Part shown: positions 33,927 to 46,868 of the stretch, one piece after another
Layout: each line of letters opens with the position of its first letter
Numbering within the stretch: position 1 is the first letter of the stretch
From: Adiantum capillus-veneris
Taxonomy: Eukaryota > Streptophyta > Polypodiopsida > Polypodiales > Pteridaceae
Direction: 5' to 3'
Assembly: GCA_014529385.2 (NCBI GenBank)
Contig: CM043944.1
Coordinates: forward strand, 64,438,248 to 64,502,247
DNA: 64,000 nt
The notes under the pieces: generated by a model
Told to the model about the DNA's origin: nothing
Seen by the model: only the letters and a program-made list of their open reading frames with translations
Database searches by the model: none
Made by a program: the position numbers and the translations under genes

Positions 33927-35023
33927 TCAAGTACATGACAGCAAGGGTTGAACAGAATCTTCCACAAACACTACATCCCGTGAAACTAAAATACGCTTTG
34001 TTTGCGGATGATACAACCTATAAACTTTGCTTTCAACATTATAACCAACAACAATACATTTGACAGCCTTATCATCCAATTTTATGCGCTGTGTTTGTGG
34101 CACCAAAGCATATGCCAAACAAAAAACACGCATGTGCTCAATTGAAGGCTTTCTATCATGCCATGCTTCATATGGAGTAATAGAATGCAAAGCTTTCGTA
34201 GGACACTTGTTAAGTACATAAGTGGCACACATGATGGCCTCCAGCCAAAAAGAATGCGGCAACGTTTGACTTTTGACCATACATCGTGCCATTTCCATAA
34301 GTGACCTATTTTTCCTCTCAGCAACACCATTCTATTGAGGTGTATAAGGCACTGTACATTGGTTTTTTATCCCATGACTAGCCAGAAATGCATTAAATTC
34401 ATGAGACATATACTCCCCCCATCAATCGGAACGGAGGGTGCCCATAGTACATTTTGATACATTTTCAGCCATAGCCAGAGAATTGTTTGAAAACATAAAA
34501 ACTTCAGACTTCGCTTTAAGCAAAAATACCCATGCATGCCTAGAGTAATCATAAATGAAAGTCACGAAGTAAAGGTAATTGCCCAAAGACGGAGTTTGCA
34601 TGGGCCCACAAACATCACTATGCACAAGCTGCAACCTACATGTGGCCCTAACTGAACTATCCTTGGAAACTTCAAACGTTGCAGCTTACCCAAAATACAC
34701 CCTTCACAAACATGTTTGGCAGGTGCTTCAAGAGGTGGCAAAGAAGCAACCATATCAGATTTCTGCAGACGCAACAAACTGGCAAAATTCACATGCCCAA
34801 AATGTGCATGACACAGTTTTGCATCTGAAACAGTCCTTGAATCTGCAACTGCATTTGCAAAATTTTGTCCACACTTGTCATACAAAGTAAGCTTATATAG
34901 CCCATGGCACAAAAGTCCAGATGCAACAATTTCATCACCAAAACTGAGATCATGAACTGTACATCTTTCATCCACAAATTTGACTACAAGTCCAAGTCTA
35001 GCAAGTGCTTCGGATATAGACAA
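33927..35023 (-). pseudogene. copia 2 integrase
   Basis: GAG-pre-integrase and zinc finger (LCHAHFGHVNFASLLRLQKS, HVCEGCILGK), core (HSDVCGPMQTPSLGNYLYFV, TFIYDYSRHAWVFLL) and the post-core segment (CMVKSQTLPHSFWLEAIMCA, RKPSIEHMRVFCLAYALVPQ). It is split over at least four frames. Confidence 0.85.
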
Positions 35024-35238
35024 AATATTCTTTTGATCCTAGGTACATAAAGTGCATCAACAAGTGTGAAGGAACTGCCATTTGCAGCACTAAGCACAAT
35101 TTTTTCAACTCCCTGAACCGGATAAGAGGCATTTTTGGCACAAGTGATTGAATTCCCATGAGGGACAGACTCGAGAGGGGTGAACAATTGACAATGTGAG
35201 CTAATGTGCTTTGTAGCACCACTGTTGAAATACCACAC
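34984..35238 (-). pseudogene. copia 2 protease
   Basis: MWYFNSGATKHISSHCQLFT corresponds to the copia protease motif W(Y/I)xDSGAT.H, but the catalytic Asp is Asn (D-S-G to N-S-G), likely a G-to-A change. The fold continues with LSAANGSSFTLVDALYVP. Confidence 0.8.
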
Positions 35239-35379
35239 ATCTGAATCTGCATCAACTCACATGCATGCATCATGGAAATCAAGATTGTCATTCTGCATCA
35301 CCATCAGCATCACAATATCCTTTCACAGAAGACTCAACATTGGCTGCATTTGTAGTGGAACCAGCATTTGCAGTGGAAC

Positions 35380-36288
35380 CACCCTCTTTCTTCTTAGCCT
35401 CTTTGGCCTTCAACTTAGGACACTGCTTGATCAACTGATCATTAGCTTTACAATAATGGAAATACATCTTCTTTTTGCCCTTGTCATCAAAATTTCCAAA
35501 GGAATTTTTGCCAGCAGAAGCATTAGGAACAGAATTTCTACCACTCGCAGCAGAACCATAAGAAGTGGTTGCATGGCTGTTACCACCCTTTCTTTGAGAA
35601 GAAATAAGAGCATGTTAACTGCACACTGCCTAGTCCTGTTTTTTTTGGAAAGTGACTCTTGCAACAGCAATGTGCATAATGCATCAAACTTGACAAATTC
35701 AAGATTTCCTTGGGTCATAAGTCTCCAAGTACTAGCAAAAGTCTGGTAAGAATCTGGTAAGGCATCAAGAACAATCTACACAAGAGAAATGTCTAAAATT
35801 ACTTCACCTCCAGAAATAAGTTGCTCATTGATATCCTTGACACCAACAAGAAAAGTTTTCATATCATCTTTCTCATGCATAATCTTCTAGTCTAGCTCTT
35901 CACTTAGAAAAGCAATTTTAGCCTCATTGTGGCTTGCATAAAGACCTGCTAGAATATCCCAAGCCTGTTTTGCAGATTTCACTGAAAGAATGTGAGGAGT
36001 AATGGTGCGCTTCATAGACAACATAATCAATGCATGAGCCTGCGCATCCTTTACCTCCCAATGAGCTTGTTCTATCGTAGGCAAAACAACTCTAATAGCA
36101 TCAATCCTTGTAGCAAGACCCGCAACATCCTCAACATCACCTACATCCTCAGAACCACGACGTACATCAATGCCTTGCACAATATTCCAGACCCCCTTTG
36201 ACACAAGAACATGTTGCATCATGTAAGCCCACATAGGGTAATTGTTCCCATCCAACCTGTCCTCAGTAGCAACAAATATCTTGAACAC
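35380..36288 (-). pseudogene. copia 2 gag and nucleocapsid
   Basis: ORF 36288-35887 has the gag motif LDGNNYPMWAYMMQHVLVSK and AKQAWDILAGLYASHNEAKI. After frameshifts, a knuckle-like YCKANDQLIKQCPKLKAKE lies near 35440. The leader up to the PBS (36289-37160) is non-coding and holds the MITE. Confidence 0.75.
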
Positions 36289-36600
36289 ATTGTGTTGTTG
36301 TCAGCTATGGAAAATGTCTGCACCTGATGTGAAAACTTCTCGAAATGAGGAGAAACTGAGTGAGACTAGCATGTCTATATAGCACAACCCGCAATAGACT
36401 GTATAGGACCTGTTATGCAAAAAACGGCACTGACAGAAATTTTGTACTAAATGACAACATTGCATGTGCAGACCTGTCTATAGTGGTAACGGAGGTAGAA
36501 ATGAGCCCGTCTGTAGTGGTAACGGAGGTAGAAATGAGCCCGAATCATAAATCTGAACAGACTAAGCTCTATGATCACTCTCAAAAATTTTGTCGACTTG

Positions 36601-37066
36601 CCATTAGGAAGAGGATGGGGTGTAGGAGGGCCTCTTTATTTGCCGTGAGCTTATGGAGGTGATTAACATTTTGACAAATAGGCATATGCCATGTGTGCAA
36701 GAATGGTGGGTATGTAAGAGATGTGTAAGAGTGGTCAAAGGATGCACTTTTTCCCCCAAAAAAGAGGAGGAAAATTTTATGATTTTCGGCCTTCCATAAC
36801 TCCCATATATGATCTCCGATTTGAGCGGAGATCACATATCTGCAATCTATGCATCACGCTCTTTCCATAGATATGTTACATGATATGGTTTTACTCGCTA
36901 GATTCTAAATTCCATTTTGGGGGGAATTTTGAATTGAAAAAAACTAGTCGTTTTCCTTGTTTGAATTCAAAAGCTGTCCTTTGAATACTTTCTTAATACA
37001 AAAGGTTTGGCTTCCTTAAACTGCCAAATAAAGAGGCCCTCCTAGTCCCCATTCTCTTCCTTATGG
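36601..37066. mobile_element. 466-bp TIR MITE, same ends as the large element
   Basis: The left arm starts CCATTAGGAAGAGGATGGGG and the right arm is its inverted match (CCCCATTCTCTTCCTTATGG). Both arms carry the inner block GGAGGGCCTCTTTATTTG. Similarity with the large element covers about 140 bp on the left and about 75 bp on the right. A TTA directly inside each outermost CCA could be a target duplication if the true end starts at GGAAG; the boundary is not settled. No coding capacity. Confidence 0.75.
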
Positions 37067-37165
37067 AACTCTCACCAAATGTCACTAAAATTGGAGAAAG
37101 CGAGCAGGCATGTGCTAGAGCTGCTGGCGACAGCCCAGGAGGATGCAACCTACTCTGATACCAAT

Positions 37166-37394
37166 TGCTGGAATTAGGGTTGCAGAGAAACGCACACAGC
37201 TTGGAGAAGATGAAGGAAGCTGAAGGCACACAATAGAGAGTATGCTACTTAGTGTGCAATGGAAAGATGGATAGCCCTAGAGTGATGGGAGTATATACAA
37301 TGCACGAAGGGAAAAAAACCTCCTAAAGAGGGAAAAAATGCCCCGGTGGTCCTAGCGTGTTCACACACATCACTACCACATGTATACGGAAACA
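37166..37394 (-). repeat. 5' LTR of copia 2
   Basis: 229 bp, TGCTGGAATTAGG...CGGAAACA, preceded on the plus strand by the PBS complement (ctctgatacca). Confidence 0.9.
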
Positions 37395-37617
37395 AAAATA
37401 TCATCAGTAGACTGCCACACACGAGCACGCTTAATTCCTAGGGTTGATTCATTACCTTTGTAGGTGGTAATGTCACACACTCGTAACCACAACTGAAACT
37501 CATTGGGACTTTGAGAGTCTGAATAGTTTGAAAGCAAATGTCTAGCTTTACTACCACCCATACATACTTTATAGGGCGGTCTTGTGTACTTCTAGACGCC
37601 TTCTTGTCCTTTGATAC

Positions 37618-39988
37618 TGATAGCCGTTTTTCGGCTCTTTGTAATTACCACAGTGAGTTACCTCACCCTACCAAAATCACCCAAACACTGTGGCTATCCC
37701 TACCATTTCACTGTACATAGGCGTGCGTAAGTCACGGGACTTTTCCCATATCTTCTTAAAAAACCCTCAATTAGCTAGTCATTGGGCTAGTTGAGCCAAA
37801 AATAAAAAAATAAAAAAAAATATAAGTATATTATGGCCCATGCGTATGTAAATATTTCTTTATATATAGGGCCTAAATAAAAGATTTTTTCATAATTATT
37901 TTGGTATTTATTTAAATATTTCTACCTAGGTGTGTGTTATTTATGCTCTGTACATTGCCTCACCATTACCACAATTTTTATTACCATTTTTCATACTCTT
38001 TATTCCATATAGAAATATTTTCATGTAAGCTTCTCTTATATTTGGTGTAACTCCACCCCAACAAAAATCCAAAAAAACTAGTTTTATTTATGTGTATATT
38101 TTTTCACTATTTTGATTTTTCCCTTCCTACATCTATTTTGTTTTTTTCTAAAAACTTAGAACACCAAAAATATTTATCTTTTTATGGTAGCCTCATAATG
38201 AGAGAGATTTCTTTTGACCCCTTTATATTTTTTCCACTTATATTATTTATATTTGACATGTACATATTTTTTAGACCCCTCAATATTTGATTTTCTTAGT
38301 TGTACTATTCACTTATATCCTAATCTCAACAATATCTTCAATTATAGACCTACCAAATAAGGTCAAGGGTAGGTGACATGCATACATGCACTATGGAGGG
38401 CTCACTCTTGGAGGTATTCAAAAGAATCATCCAAAGAAGGACCCCACAAGGACCTTGCAGTGGAAAAGAACGGTCGGTTTTGCTGAATTTTTAAAGTTCA
38501 CTTGCTCTCCGAATTTGAAAAGGTGATACAAACAAAAGTTGTAGCTCGTGGGCTGAACTTTTGCCTCAAATTTTTTCATATTTTTTTGAGCTACGAGCTG
38601 TGAGCTATGATTTTTTTAGTGGACCCCAGTTTTCCCATGCTATGCAGCCACACTCTCTCTTCCACTTTATCATTTTCCTCTTTCACACACACTTCTCCAC
38701 TCATCATCCCCATCTCTCTCACCACTCCTCTCTGCACACTACTCACCTTCTCCTCAACCTTGAAGAATAAGAGAAACCAGGGTGAACTCATACCTCCCAC
38801 ACACAATTCCATTCCAAAATTGACCACCTAGTCTCATTTTTCCTCCTCCAATTTACCCATATCTATCAAAAAACCACAAAATTCAGCCTCTTCTCTTAAA
38901 AGACAGCATCATGGTGGTTGATTACTCAGCTTCAATTATCTTGTCTCTCAAGGAAGGTCAAGAGTGGAGAAAAAATGTACCGTCAAAGCTAGTGGACCGT
39001 CAGCAGGCGTAAAAATCGGCCCTACTCAAGACACTTGGAGCATCAACCTTGTAAGAAAGCCACCTTTTCTTACCTCTTAAGAGTTTTTTTCTTCCTTATT
39101 TGTATCCTACATGGATACTCCCATTGTAAATATCCAATTCCATTTGTAAATTAATACTAACTCTACTAACACTAACCCACTATGAAAAGTCCTATCACCT
39201 CCATTTCTCTCCTCTCTCTTTCCTCACCAACTTCTTGATAATTCCAAGCAAAAGAAATTAGATAAATTGCTGAAAATCTAACCCAACCATGGTTAGAGGA
39301 GTAACCCTAGCCTTCAAAATTGCTATAAAAGGAGGGTGTAGGTAGCACAAAGGGGGAGCCATAAGCAAGAGCACTATGCTATAGCTTGAGAAGCCAAGCT
39401 CAACCTCTCTAGAAGGAGCTCTTGAGTGGAAGCTCATTGTCTTATGCATGTGCATGTGTTGTAATAGGGGATTAGCAAGGGAACTCTATGCCATTGTAAG
39501 AGAGAGAGTGATCATTCAATTGAGAGTAGGAAATCTATCATTTCTCCTACTAGTGTAAGCCCAACATTCGCTGAATCAAGGAGGGTGGATTTGGACTAAG
39601 CTTGGATACTTTGTCTCCCTTCCAACGTGAAGTAATGGACAACAATGATGCGTAAGTGTCTTGGTGTTTTTTTGTTAAGTTCTTGATTGCTTGTCTCTGG
39701 TGTTGTCATCAATCTAGCCATAAATCCCACATACTGTAAGAGGGCGACAGGGTGGAGAGGACTCCCCTGGCCTTAAGACAGTGATTGGGGTGGCTTTTCT
39801 TGTGATGTGTTGTGGTGAAATTTACGCAAGCTATGTTGAACAAGTACTAATCTCACTTTGATTTGTCATGACAGATTTGTAAGAAGGTATTAATGCAACA
39901 AGCACCCCCTCCCCCTTTCTCTCTCTTTCTTAAATATATAGTTGTGTTTGCTTGATCATTGCCGATACGTTTCAAAGCAGCCCGAGCA

Positions 39989-40066
<78 letters not shown>

Positions 40067-40321
40067 AGGGTGTGAGAGTATTCCATTGGTGTTAGGGTTA
40101 GTGTAAATTCCTTGCTTGTTTGTGGGTTGCTCTAACGATTCTCCTCTTTTGCGTCCTAGTTCGCTCTTAAACTAGGTGGTGCCCCTTGTGTAGTTGGGAT
40201 TTGGCTGTGGGTTTGTTGTTTTGGTTTGTGTTGTGTTGTGCCCCAGCCCCATTGAGCAGCACGGGAGCCTTGAAGGGTGTCTAGAGGCCACTCTTCTTGT
40301 TGCCCGCCCCGGACCGCCTCA
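37618..40321 (+). repeat. solo LTR related to the gag-only element, opposite orientation
   Basis: It starts TGATAGCCGTTTTTCGGC and ends CGGACCGCCTCA, the reverse complement of the termini of the LTRs at 41707-44297 and 46869-49441, and is similar over most of its length. The flanks are ATAC on both sides (37614-37617, 40322-40325). No internal region remains. It contains a (TC)n tract at about 39991-40062. It is inserted in the coding part of the possible transposase gene. Confidence 0.85.
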
Positions 40322-40498
40322 ATACCTCAACTACACCCCCATGTACACCAACGCTCAATAGAATAGATTTGAGTTCTTGTATACACTCTTCTCTTCTTTC
40401 TGGCACGCTCCATATTCCAAGCGTAATTAATATGGAGCATAAGCAACTTGTCAAAAATTTGTAGACGGGCATGAAGCACTATAACACTAAATGAAGAT

Positions 40499-40660
40499 AT
40501 CGACGCGTATATATCGACGGCCATGCTTTTCCACGCGTATATCGACGACATTAGAGGGCGTCGCTTTACGCGTCGCAATGTGCGTCGATACACGCGTGTA
40601 AAGGCCTTTATTTGGCACGCGTATATCGACGTGTATAGCGACACGTATAGCGACGCAAAA
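40499..40660 (+). repeat. left subterminal repeats of the CACTA element
   Basis: Many copies, in both orientations, of a CG-rich word around ACGCGTATATCGACG and TATAGCGACG. In CACTA elements such arrays bind the DNA-binding transposition protein. Confidence 0.8.
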
Positions 40661-40740
40661 AAAATTGGGGGAAAAAAGCCATTTTCGCCTGCTCTGGTCT
40701 TGGCCGAAATCTTCTGCACAGGTATTATGTCCATCTCCAC

Positions 40741-40801
40741 CCTCCCCAACCCCTCTGTATCTCTCTCTCTCTCTACCTCTACATCGTGTGTGTGTGTGTA
40801 G

Positions 40802-40854
<53 letters not shown>

Positions 40855-41000
40855 CGGTGTGTGTGTGTGTGTGTAGGAAAGAGAGAGAGAGAGAGAGCGG
40901 TGTGTGTGTGTGTGTGTGTAGAGGAAAGAGAGAGACAGAGTTTTGTGTGTATGTGTGTGTGTGTAGGAAATAGAGAGAGAGAGAGGTGTGTGTGTGTGTA

Positions 41001-41081
<81 letters not shown>

Positions 41082-41089
41082 TGTGTAGA

Positions 41090-41159
<70 letters not shown>

Positions 41160-41160
41160 A
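40741..41160. repeat. clustered (TG)n and (GA)n microsatellites
   Basis: Alternating short GT tracts and long GA tracts separated by TAGGAAAG-like spacers, repeated about six times. Apparent ORFs here are low-complexity artefacts. 41161-41570 after it is AT-rich with no gene seen; a further (GA)n tract covers 41572-41668. Confidence 0.95.
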
Positions 41161-41593
41161 ATGTATGCTTAGGAAATTAAAATTAAAGAAAAAAAAATTA
41201 AAGAGATAAATGAAATGAAATGTTATATTAACGTCTTCGAAAGGCCAAAGTGACCTATGAGACGTGAGATAAGAAAGTTACAATGTGATGGATCTGATAC
41301 AAAGTCAGAGTAATAAGATGACAAAATAAAATATTATGGAATCCTAAACTGCTGGGTGTGGACTAAACGGCTAACGAGTTAGTTGGGATAGGTAGATCTC
41401 CTCCATGGTCAGTACTCTGACTGGGCATTGTGCATGTCGAGCCAAAGTGACCTAGCTAGATCCTCTGATGCAGCCTTTGTCGATGTTGTGTAGTCCTCCG
41501 CAGTCGTGGGCGTCAAGATCTCCCTAGATCAGTCGCTCGTTCGATCATTAGAGAGATAGGGAAGTAGAGAGCTAGAGAGAGAGAGAGAGAGGT

Positions 41594-41671
<78 letters not shown>

Positions 41672-41706
41672 GAAATAGAGAAAGAGAGTTATATATATAT
41701 ATATAT

Positions 41707-44297
41707 TGAGGCGGTCCGGGGCGGGCAACAAGAAGAGCGGCCTCTAAACACCCTTCGAGGCTCCTGTGCTGCTCAATTGGGGCTGGGGCAAGCACAATCA
41801 GAGACAACAACAACCCACAGCCAGAAACCAAACAAGAAAAGGGGCACCACCTAGTTATAGATGCAAAGTAGGATGCACGTGATATCTCCTTGTACTCAAA
41901 CGCACAATGAGAGGGGAATGCAAGATAGCCACACACACCAAACACAAACATTCACCACGCCAGAGAGAGGTAAAGAGCACAAATCAACTTGAGCAACTCA
42001 GTCTTAGCCTTAAAGACTAGATGCACACAAAGCTCGATGAGAAATAGAGAGACAACACAAAACTTGACCTTGTTGCCAATACAAAAATTGTCTTAGGGTC
42101 ACGGGAGCCCTCTCACCGAGCACCCTCTTACAATTGGACCTTTTAGGCAAACAATTCAACAAGCCCTCAAACCACCAAGTATGAAATGGCACAACAAACT
42201 TCAAGGACAATATACCTTCAACCACCTGATGAGCCAACTTATCAAGTCAATTTGGAGAGAAGAGTCGTAGTTACAACATACAATTGCACCCAAAACTATA
42301 AATCTTATTTATGCACAAGAGTAGGCTACAAGTGTGGTGAAGAGTATGGCATACACTCCACTCCTCAAAATGGCATAACTAAATTCAAGCTTCTCCATGC
42401 AACTATGTGTAATGATGAAAAAGAGCACTCACGATGCACACACTCTACACAACTAGGCTTGAAGTGTGGTGTGTTATGTGTTGAGAATGGTGTGGTGTAG
42501 TGTGATCATGTGATGATTTAAAAGGGAGAGAAGGGCTCTATTTATAGGTTTTAGAAGCCCCGATTAGGATTAGGCCTAATCAAGTTTATTTGAAGGAATA
42601 AAAGATTATGCATATTTTTATTTTATTTTAATGAGGATGGGTCTTTCTTGTCCTTTGAGTCACATGGATGTGGGCTCAAGGGAAGAGAATTATTGAGGAT
42701 GAAAGGAGAGAGGGATTGAGTGAATAATTTGGGAGTGCCTACTCTAGTAGAGGGTGCATTTTACAATAAGGTTAGTGGTTAGTAGTTAGTAATTATCACT
42801 AAAAAATATTTACAAAATCATTCACCAAATGGTGAGATATATGATGAGAAAAGTTAGAGAAGGGATGAGCTTGTAAAGAGAGGTTGAAGCCTTGGAGAAG
42901 TTGACATTCACCTCTTTACAGCACCGGAAGAAGAAGCAGTCAGCATGGCAAGCAGTGCGTGTCGATGAAGCTATGTTATTTCAAACCTTGGAAAATTCAT
43001 GATAAAAGCCTTCATTTGCAGAGGTTATCCTTGGATTTTTGCTGATTTTTTGAAGTTCTTTACAAAGCTGAAGAGAGTATGGTAATATGGACATATATGT
43101 AGAGAGAAAGGGGGACACCTAGGGTGTAGAAATGGAGGATGAAGGCTATGGAGGTGTGAGAGATGTGGCAATGGTGAAGAGGGTGAATTAGGACATGGGA
43201 GTTGCAGGTTTGGGAGTGGGAAGGAGAGGGAGGAGTGTGTGTGAAAGAGGAAAATGATAAAGTGGAAGAGGGAGTGTGGCTGCATAGCATGGGCAAACTG
43301 GGGTCCACCAATAAAATCATAGCTCACAGCTCGTAGCTCAAAAAAATATGAAAAACTTTGAGGTGAAAGTTCAGCTCACGAGCTACAACGTTTGTTTATA
43401 TCACCTTTTCAAATTTGGGGAGCATGTGATGTTTAAAAATTTAGGAAAACCGACTGTTTTTTCCACTGCACAAGGTCCTTGTGAGGTCCTTCTTTGGATG
43501 ATTCTTTTGAATACCTTCAAGAGTGAGATTTCCATGGTACATGCATGCATACCACATACCCTTGACCTTATTTGGTAGGTCTATAATTGAAGATATTGTT
43601 GAGATCATGATATAAGTGAATAGTAAAACTAAGAGAATCAAATATTGAGGGGTCTAAAAAAATATATACATGTCAAATATAAATAATATAGGTGGAAAAA
43701 ATATAAAGGGGTCAAAATAAATCTCTCTCATTATAATTCTACCATAAAAAGATGAATATTTTTGGTGTTCTAATTTATGATAGTAAAAGAGAATAGATAT
43801 AGTAAGGAAAAAATCACAATAGTGAAAAAATTTACACATAAATAAAACTAGTTTTTTTGGATTTTTGTTGGGATGGAGTTACACCAAAAATAAGAGAAGC
43901 TTGCATGAAATTATTTTTATTTGGAATAAAGAGTATGGTAAGAAAAAATATGGTAATGGTGAGTCAATGTACATAGCATAAATAACACACACCTAAGTAT
44001 AAATATTTAAGTAAATACCAAAATAATTATGAAAAATCCTTATATTTAGGCCCTATATACAATGAAATATTTACACACAAATGGGGCATAATATACTAAT
44101 ATATTTTTTATTTTATTTTTGGCTCAACTAGCCCAATGACTAGCTAATTGAGGGTTTTTAAAAAAATATGGAGAAAGTCCCTAACTCACACACTCCTATG
44201 TACAGTGAAATGGTAGGGATAACCAAAATTTTTGAGTGATTTGATAGGGTGAGGTAGCTTACTATGGAAATTATGGAAAGCCGAAAAACGGCCATCA
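41707..44297 (-). repeat. 3' LTR of the gag-only element
   Basis: About 2.59 kb, TGAGGCGGTCCGG...ACGGCCATCA. Only scattered differences from 46869-49441. ORFs inside are not conserved proteins. Confidence 0.92.
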
Positions 44298-44301
44298 TTA
44301 G

Positions 44302-44332
<31 letters not shown>
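44302..44332. repeat. 31-base poly-C tract at the PPT position
   Basis: An uninterrupted C run beginning five bases inside the 3' LTR boundary. On the element's strand it is poly-G, where a polypurine tract is expected. Confidence 0.95.
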
Positions 44333-44366
44333 TAGATAATGGTACATTCATGTACCATTTATCCGA

Positions 44367-46556
44367 TCATACAACATGTAGATTGTGTAACGTCTGTCTT
44401 TGTGTGATCTCATCTTTGAAGAACCTTTGTTGTATGATTAAGAAACCTTGTGTGATATGGAAGGTTCTCAGAGCCAATAGCAGGATGTAATGAAGTGACG
44501 GAGTAAACCTCCTCCATTGAGAAAGTTTCCATAAGCAACCCCCAGGATCAAAGATCTTGAAATATCTTTCCCAAAGAGAGATGTATGGTATGGAATCACT
44601 TACTGATTTCGGTTGAAGAAACTTGTAGATTTTATTGTTGTCCATCATTGCATTTATCACTATAAATGTGATGTAAACGATTGGTTTCTCTTCCTCCTGT
44701 GTAAAGTTGATGTATCTGCTAGGATCTTCAAGAGCTTGTATGAGAAAATTCCTGAACTGTAGCTCATAAAATTCATTCAACCTGGGTAGGCTCATCAAGT
44801 CAAAAATTCTATGACCTTCATGATTTAGGAAAGCTTGATCCATGCTTCCAACTGCTATTGGAAGATATTGCAAATAGTTTACCACATAAGTAGATAATAG
44901 ACGAAGGTTTCTATTGCTTCCAACACATTCGAAGAGAATAAATTTTGGTACTGATTGATGAAATATCCACATGTAGAAATCAACAAGTTTTTCATCTATG
45001 ATGAAGACCAGAAGCATCACAATGTGCGACCTCCATACACCAAAGAACCAAATGAAGAAGGTTTGGAAACATCTGTTTATCACCAAGTATTCATGTCCTC
45101 TTCCACTTAAGAAGGTATGGTGCCCCTGATGAAAGGTATATATGAAGAGAGGAGAATTTGACTTTGAAGAGGTGAATCCCAATGTGAAGATGATTGGGGC
45201 TTCAAAAGTTTGGACTTTCTTGCTAAGAGATTGTCCAATGAATGAAGAGCCACCCACTAAAACACCATTGGAGAGAATGATACCCTTTTGACAGTTTCCT
45301 TTTATGATTTTATTTTTTATAACTCTCCCATGTTCTTCATCCCCTTCTAAGCCCCCCCTTTGGCAAGGGTGTAACTCCTCACATTGTACCACGTCAAAGG
45401 TTGATGGATTACTGTCTAATTTTGTGAAAACTTTGGCTTCTTGCATGATAGGTTCCTCCATGCTTAACATACATGGGTCAGACCAATGCTTTTCAACATC
45501 CTCAAACACTTCTTGAAGATTATCCTCAAATGGATTCAACTCACACTCTTCTACTTTGTTTTGGAGTTGGCATTCCATGTACACAATCATCTCTTTATGA
45601 TCAATGTGGTCTATGATCTCCCCACCTATGATTTCATATTCTTCTTCACTCTCTTCTTTTAGACAAGATACACTCTCAGAACATTCCATAAGATGAAGGT
45701 TACCTTCAAAGTCTTCATTCTCCATAGAGTCATGTTGCACAAAAGCTTCATCTGCTCGGACTAGAAATTGATCCTTCGCCAAAAGGTTGGATGTATCCAT
45801 TATTGAATCATCAATGCCATTTGAGATATCTTGTGTAGATTTTTGCATGCTTGTGATAAAGGTAGAAGAAAGAGATTCCACATTTGAATCTTGGCCACAC
45901 ACTTTAGCACTTGAATAATCAGTTGGCATGTAAGTAACTTCTTCAACATTTTTCGGAGTAGAAGGAGACAAGTATGGCAAAGGAGATGACTCGTTGATAG
46001 AAACACTTTCATGATGGTTGGTTCTTCCATCATGATGGAAACCATTTTTGATGTAGAAGTACTTGTGAAACCTCCTTCGGGCAATAGTGACCGCTTCTTC
46101 AAAGGTAGAGGGTCCACTACAAGTAACCTTAGTCTTTAGGAAATGAGACAAACCCGAAATAAATTGCTCCATTTTTACATAATGTGAAAATGTAGAACTA
46201 AACCCATATCCTCCCCATTGGCGAGAAAAAATATCCTCATAAGCATAGTAGTCTTCACCATGTTGTTGAAGTCTCCCTAATGAAGCCCATGCTTTCTCTG
46301 TTGTTGGAAACTTAGAGAATCTGGTCTTCAAAGCTTTGGAAATCTGGGTATATCCATCTTCAATCTAAGAAGACATACTCCAAAACCATTGCTCACCATT
46401 GTCTCTAAGGCATAGCAATAGAAAATACCCTTTTTCAATGTCATCCCTTGTACCAAGGATACGACAAACCATTCTAAAATCAGCAAGAAAATCATCAACA
46501 TCTTCTTCTAGATTTCCGAAGAAGATAGGGATATCATCAAAGGTATAGTGTGTCAT
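44367..46556 (-). CDS. gag-like protein of the non-autonomous LTR element
   Basis: One frame of about 730 codons: Met at 46556, a single TAG at 46365-46367, then open to 44367. The N-terminal part fits a retrotransposon gag domain: PIFFGNLEEDVDDFLADFRM, GYFLLLCLRDNGEQWFWSMS, then after the TAG FSKFPTTEKAWASLGRLQQH, GEDYYAYEDIFSRQW and EQFISGLSHFLKTKV. The middle is acidic (EESEEEYEIIGGEIIDHID). The C-terminal third is hydrophobic and unrecognised. No zinc knuckle was seen. The stop fits CAG to TAG. The otherwise intact ORF suggests fairly recent activity. Confidence 0.75.
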
Positions 46557-46868
46557 AGTCTCTCAATGCTAGAACCACACAAAGATTAGTTCCGAACAAT
46601 CATTTTCTCTCATGACATCAACTAACTACACAAAGTTTGAAAGTTATTTCAACATGAATTCTAGATTCTTATGTGAAAATGTTTTTTTCCTTTCTTATGT
46701 TATGCTAATCCAAACCATATTCTAGATCAATTTTTGTTGTCTTGAAACTAAACTCAGTCATACAATTTTTCATGATTCATATAATCTACTTGATTATGCT
46801 AAAATTCAAGCATTCATGCAAAACAACAACAATAAGCACAAAGTCACTCCTCAGTGGGGACACCAATT
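46557..46868. other. leader and PBS of the gag-only element
   Basis: Non-coding leader with the PBS candidate at about 46846-46868 (minus strand). Confidence 0.5.

Larger units (their letters stand above)
31747..37394 (-). mobile_element. Ty1/copia retrotransposon 2, decayed, carrying a MITE
   Basis: 5648 bp; LTRs 31747-31974 and 37166-37394; target duplication AAAAT (31742-31746, 37395-37399). PBS TGGTATCAGAG adjoins the right LTR; the purine tract CCAGGGGGGATT adjoins the left LTR. The LTRs differ at roughly twenty positions, so it is older than copia 1. A MITE (36601-37066) lies between PBS and gag. It is inserted in the coding part of the possible transposase gene. Confidence 0.92.

Noticed and set aside
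37166-37176. tRNA gene near the TGGTATCAGAG sequence (also at 10021 and 27730)
   Set aside because: Only the short primer-binding complement next to an LTR is present; no cloverleaf could be drawn.
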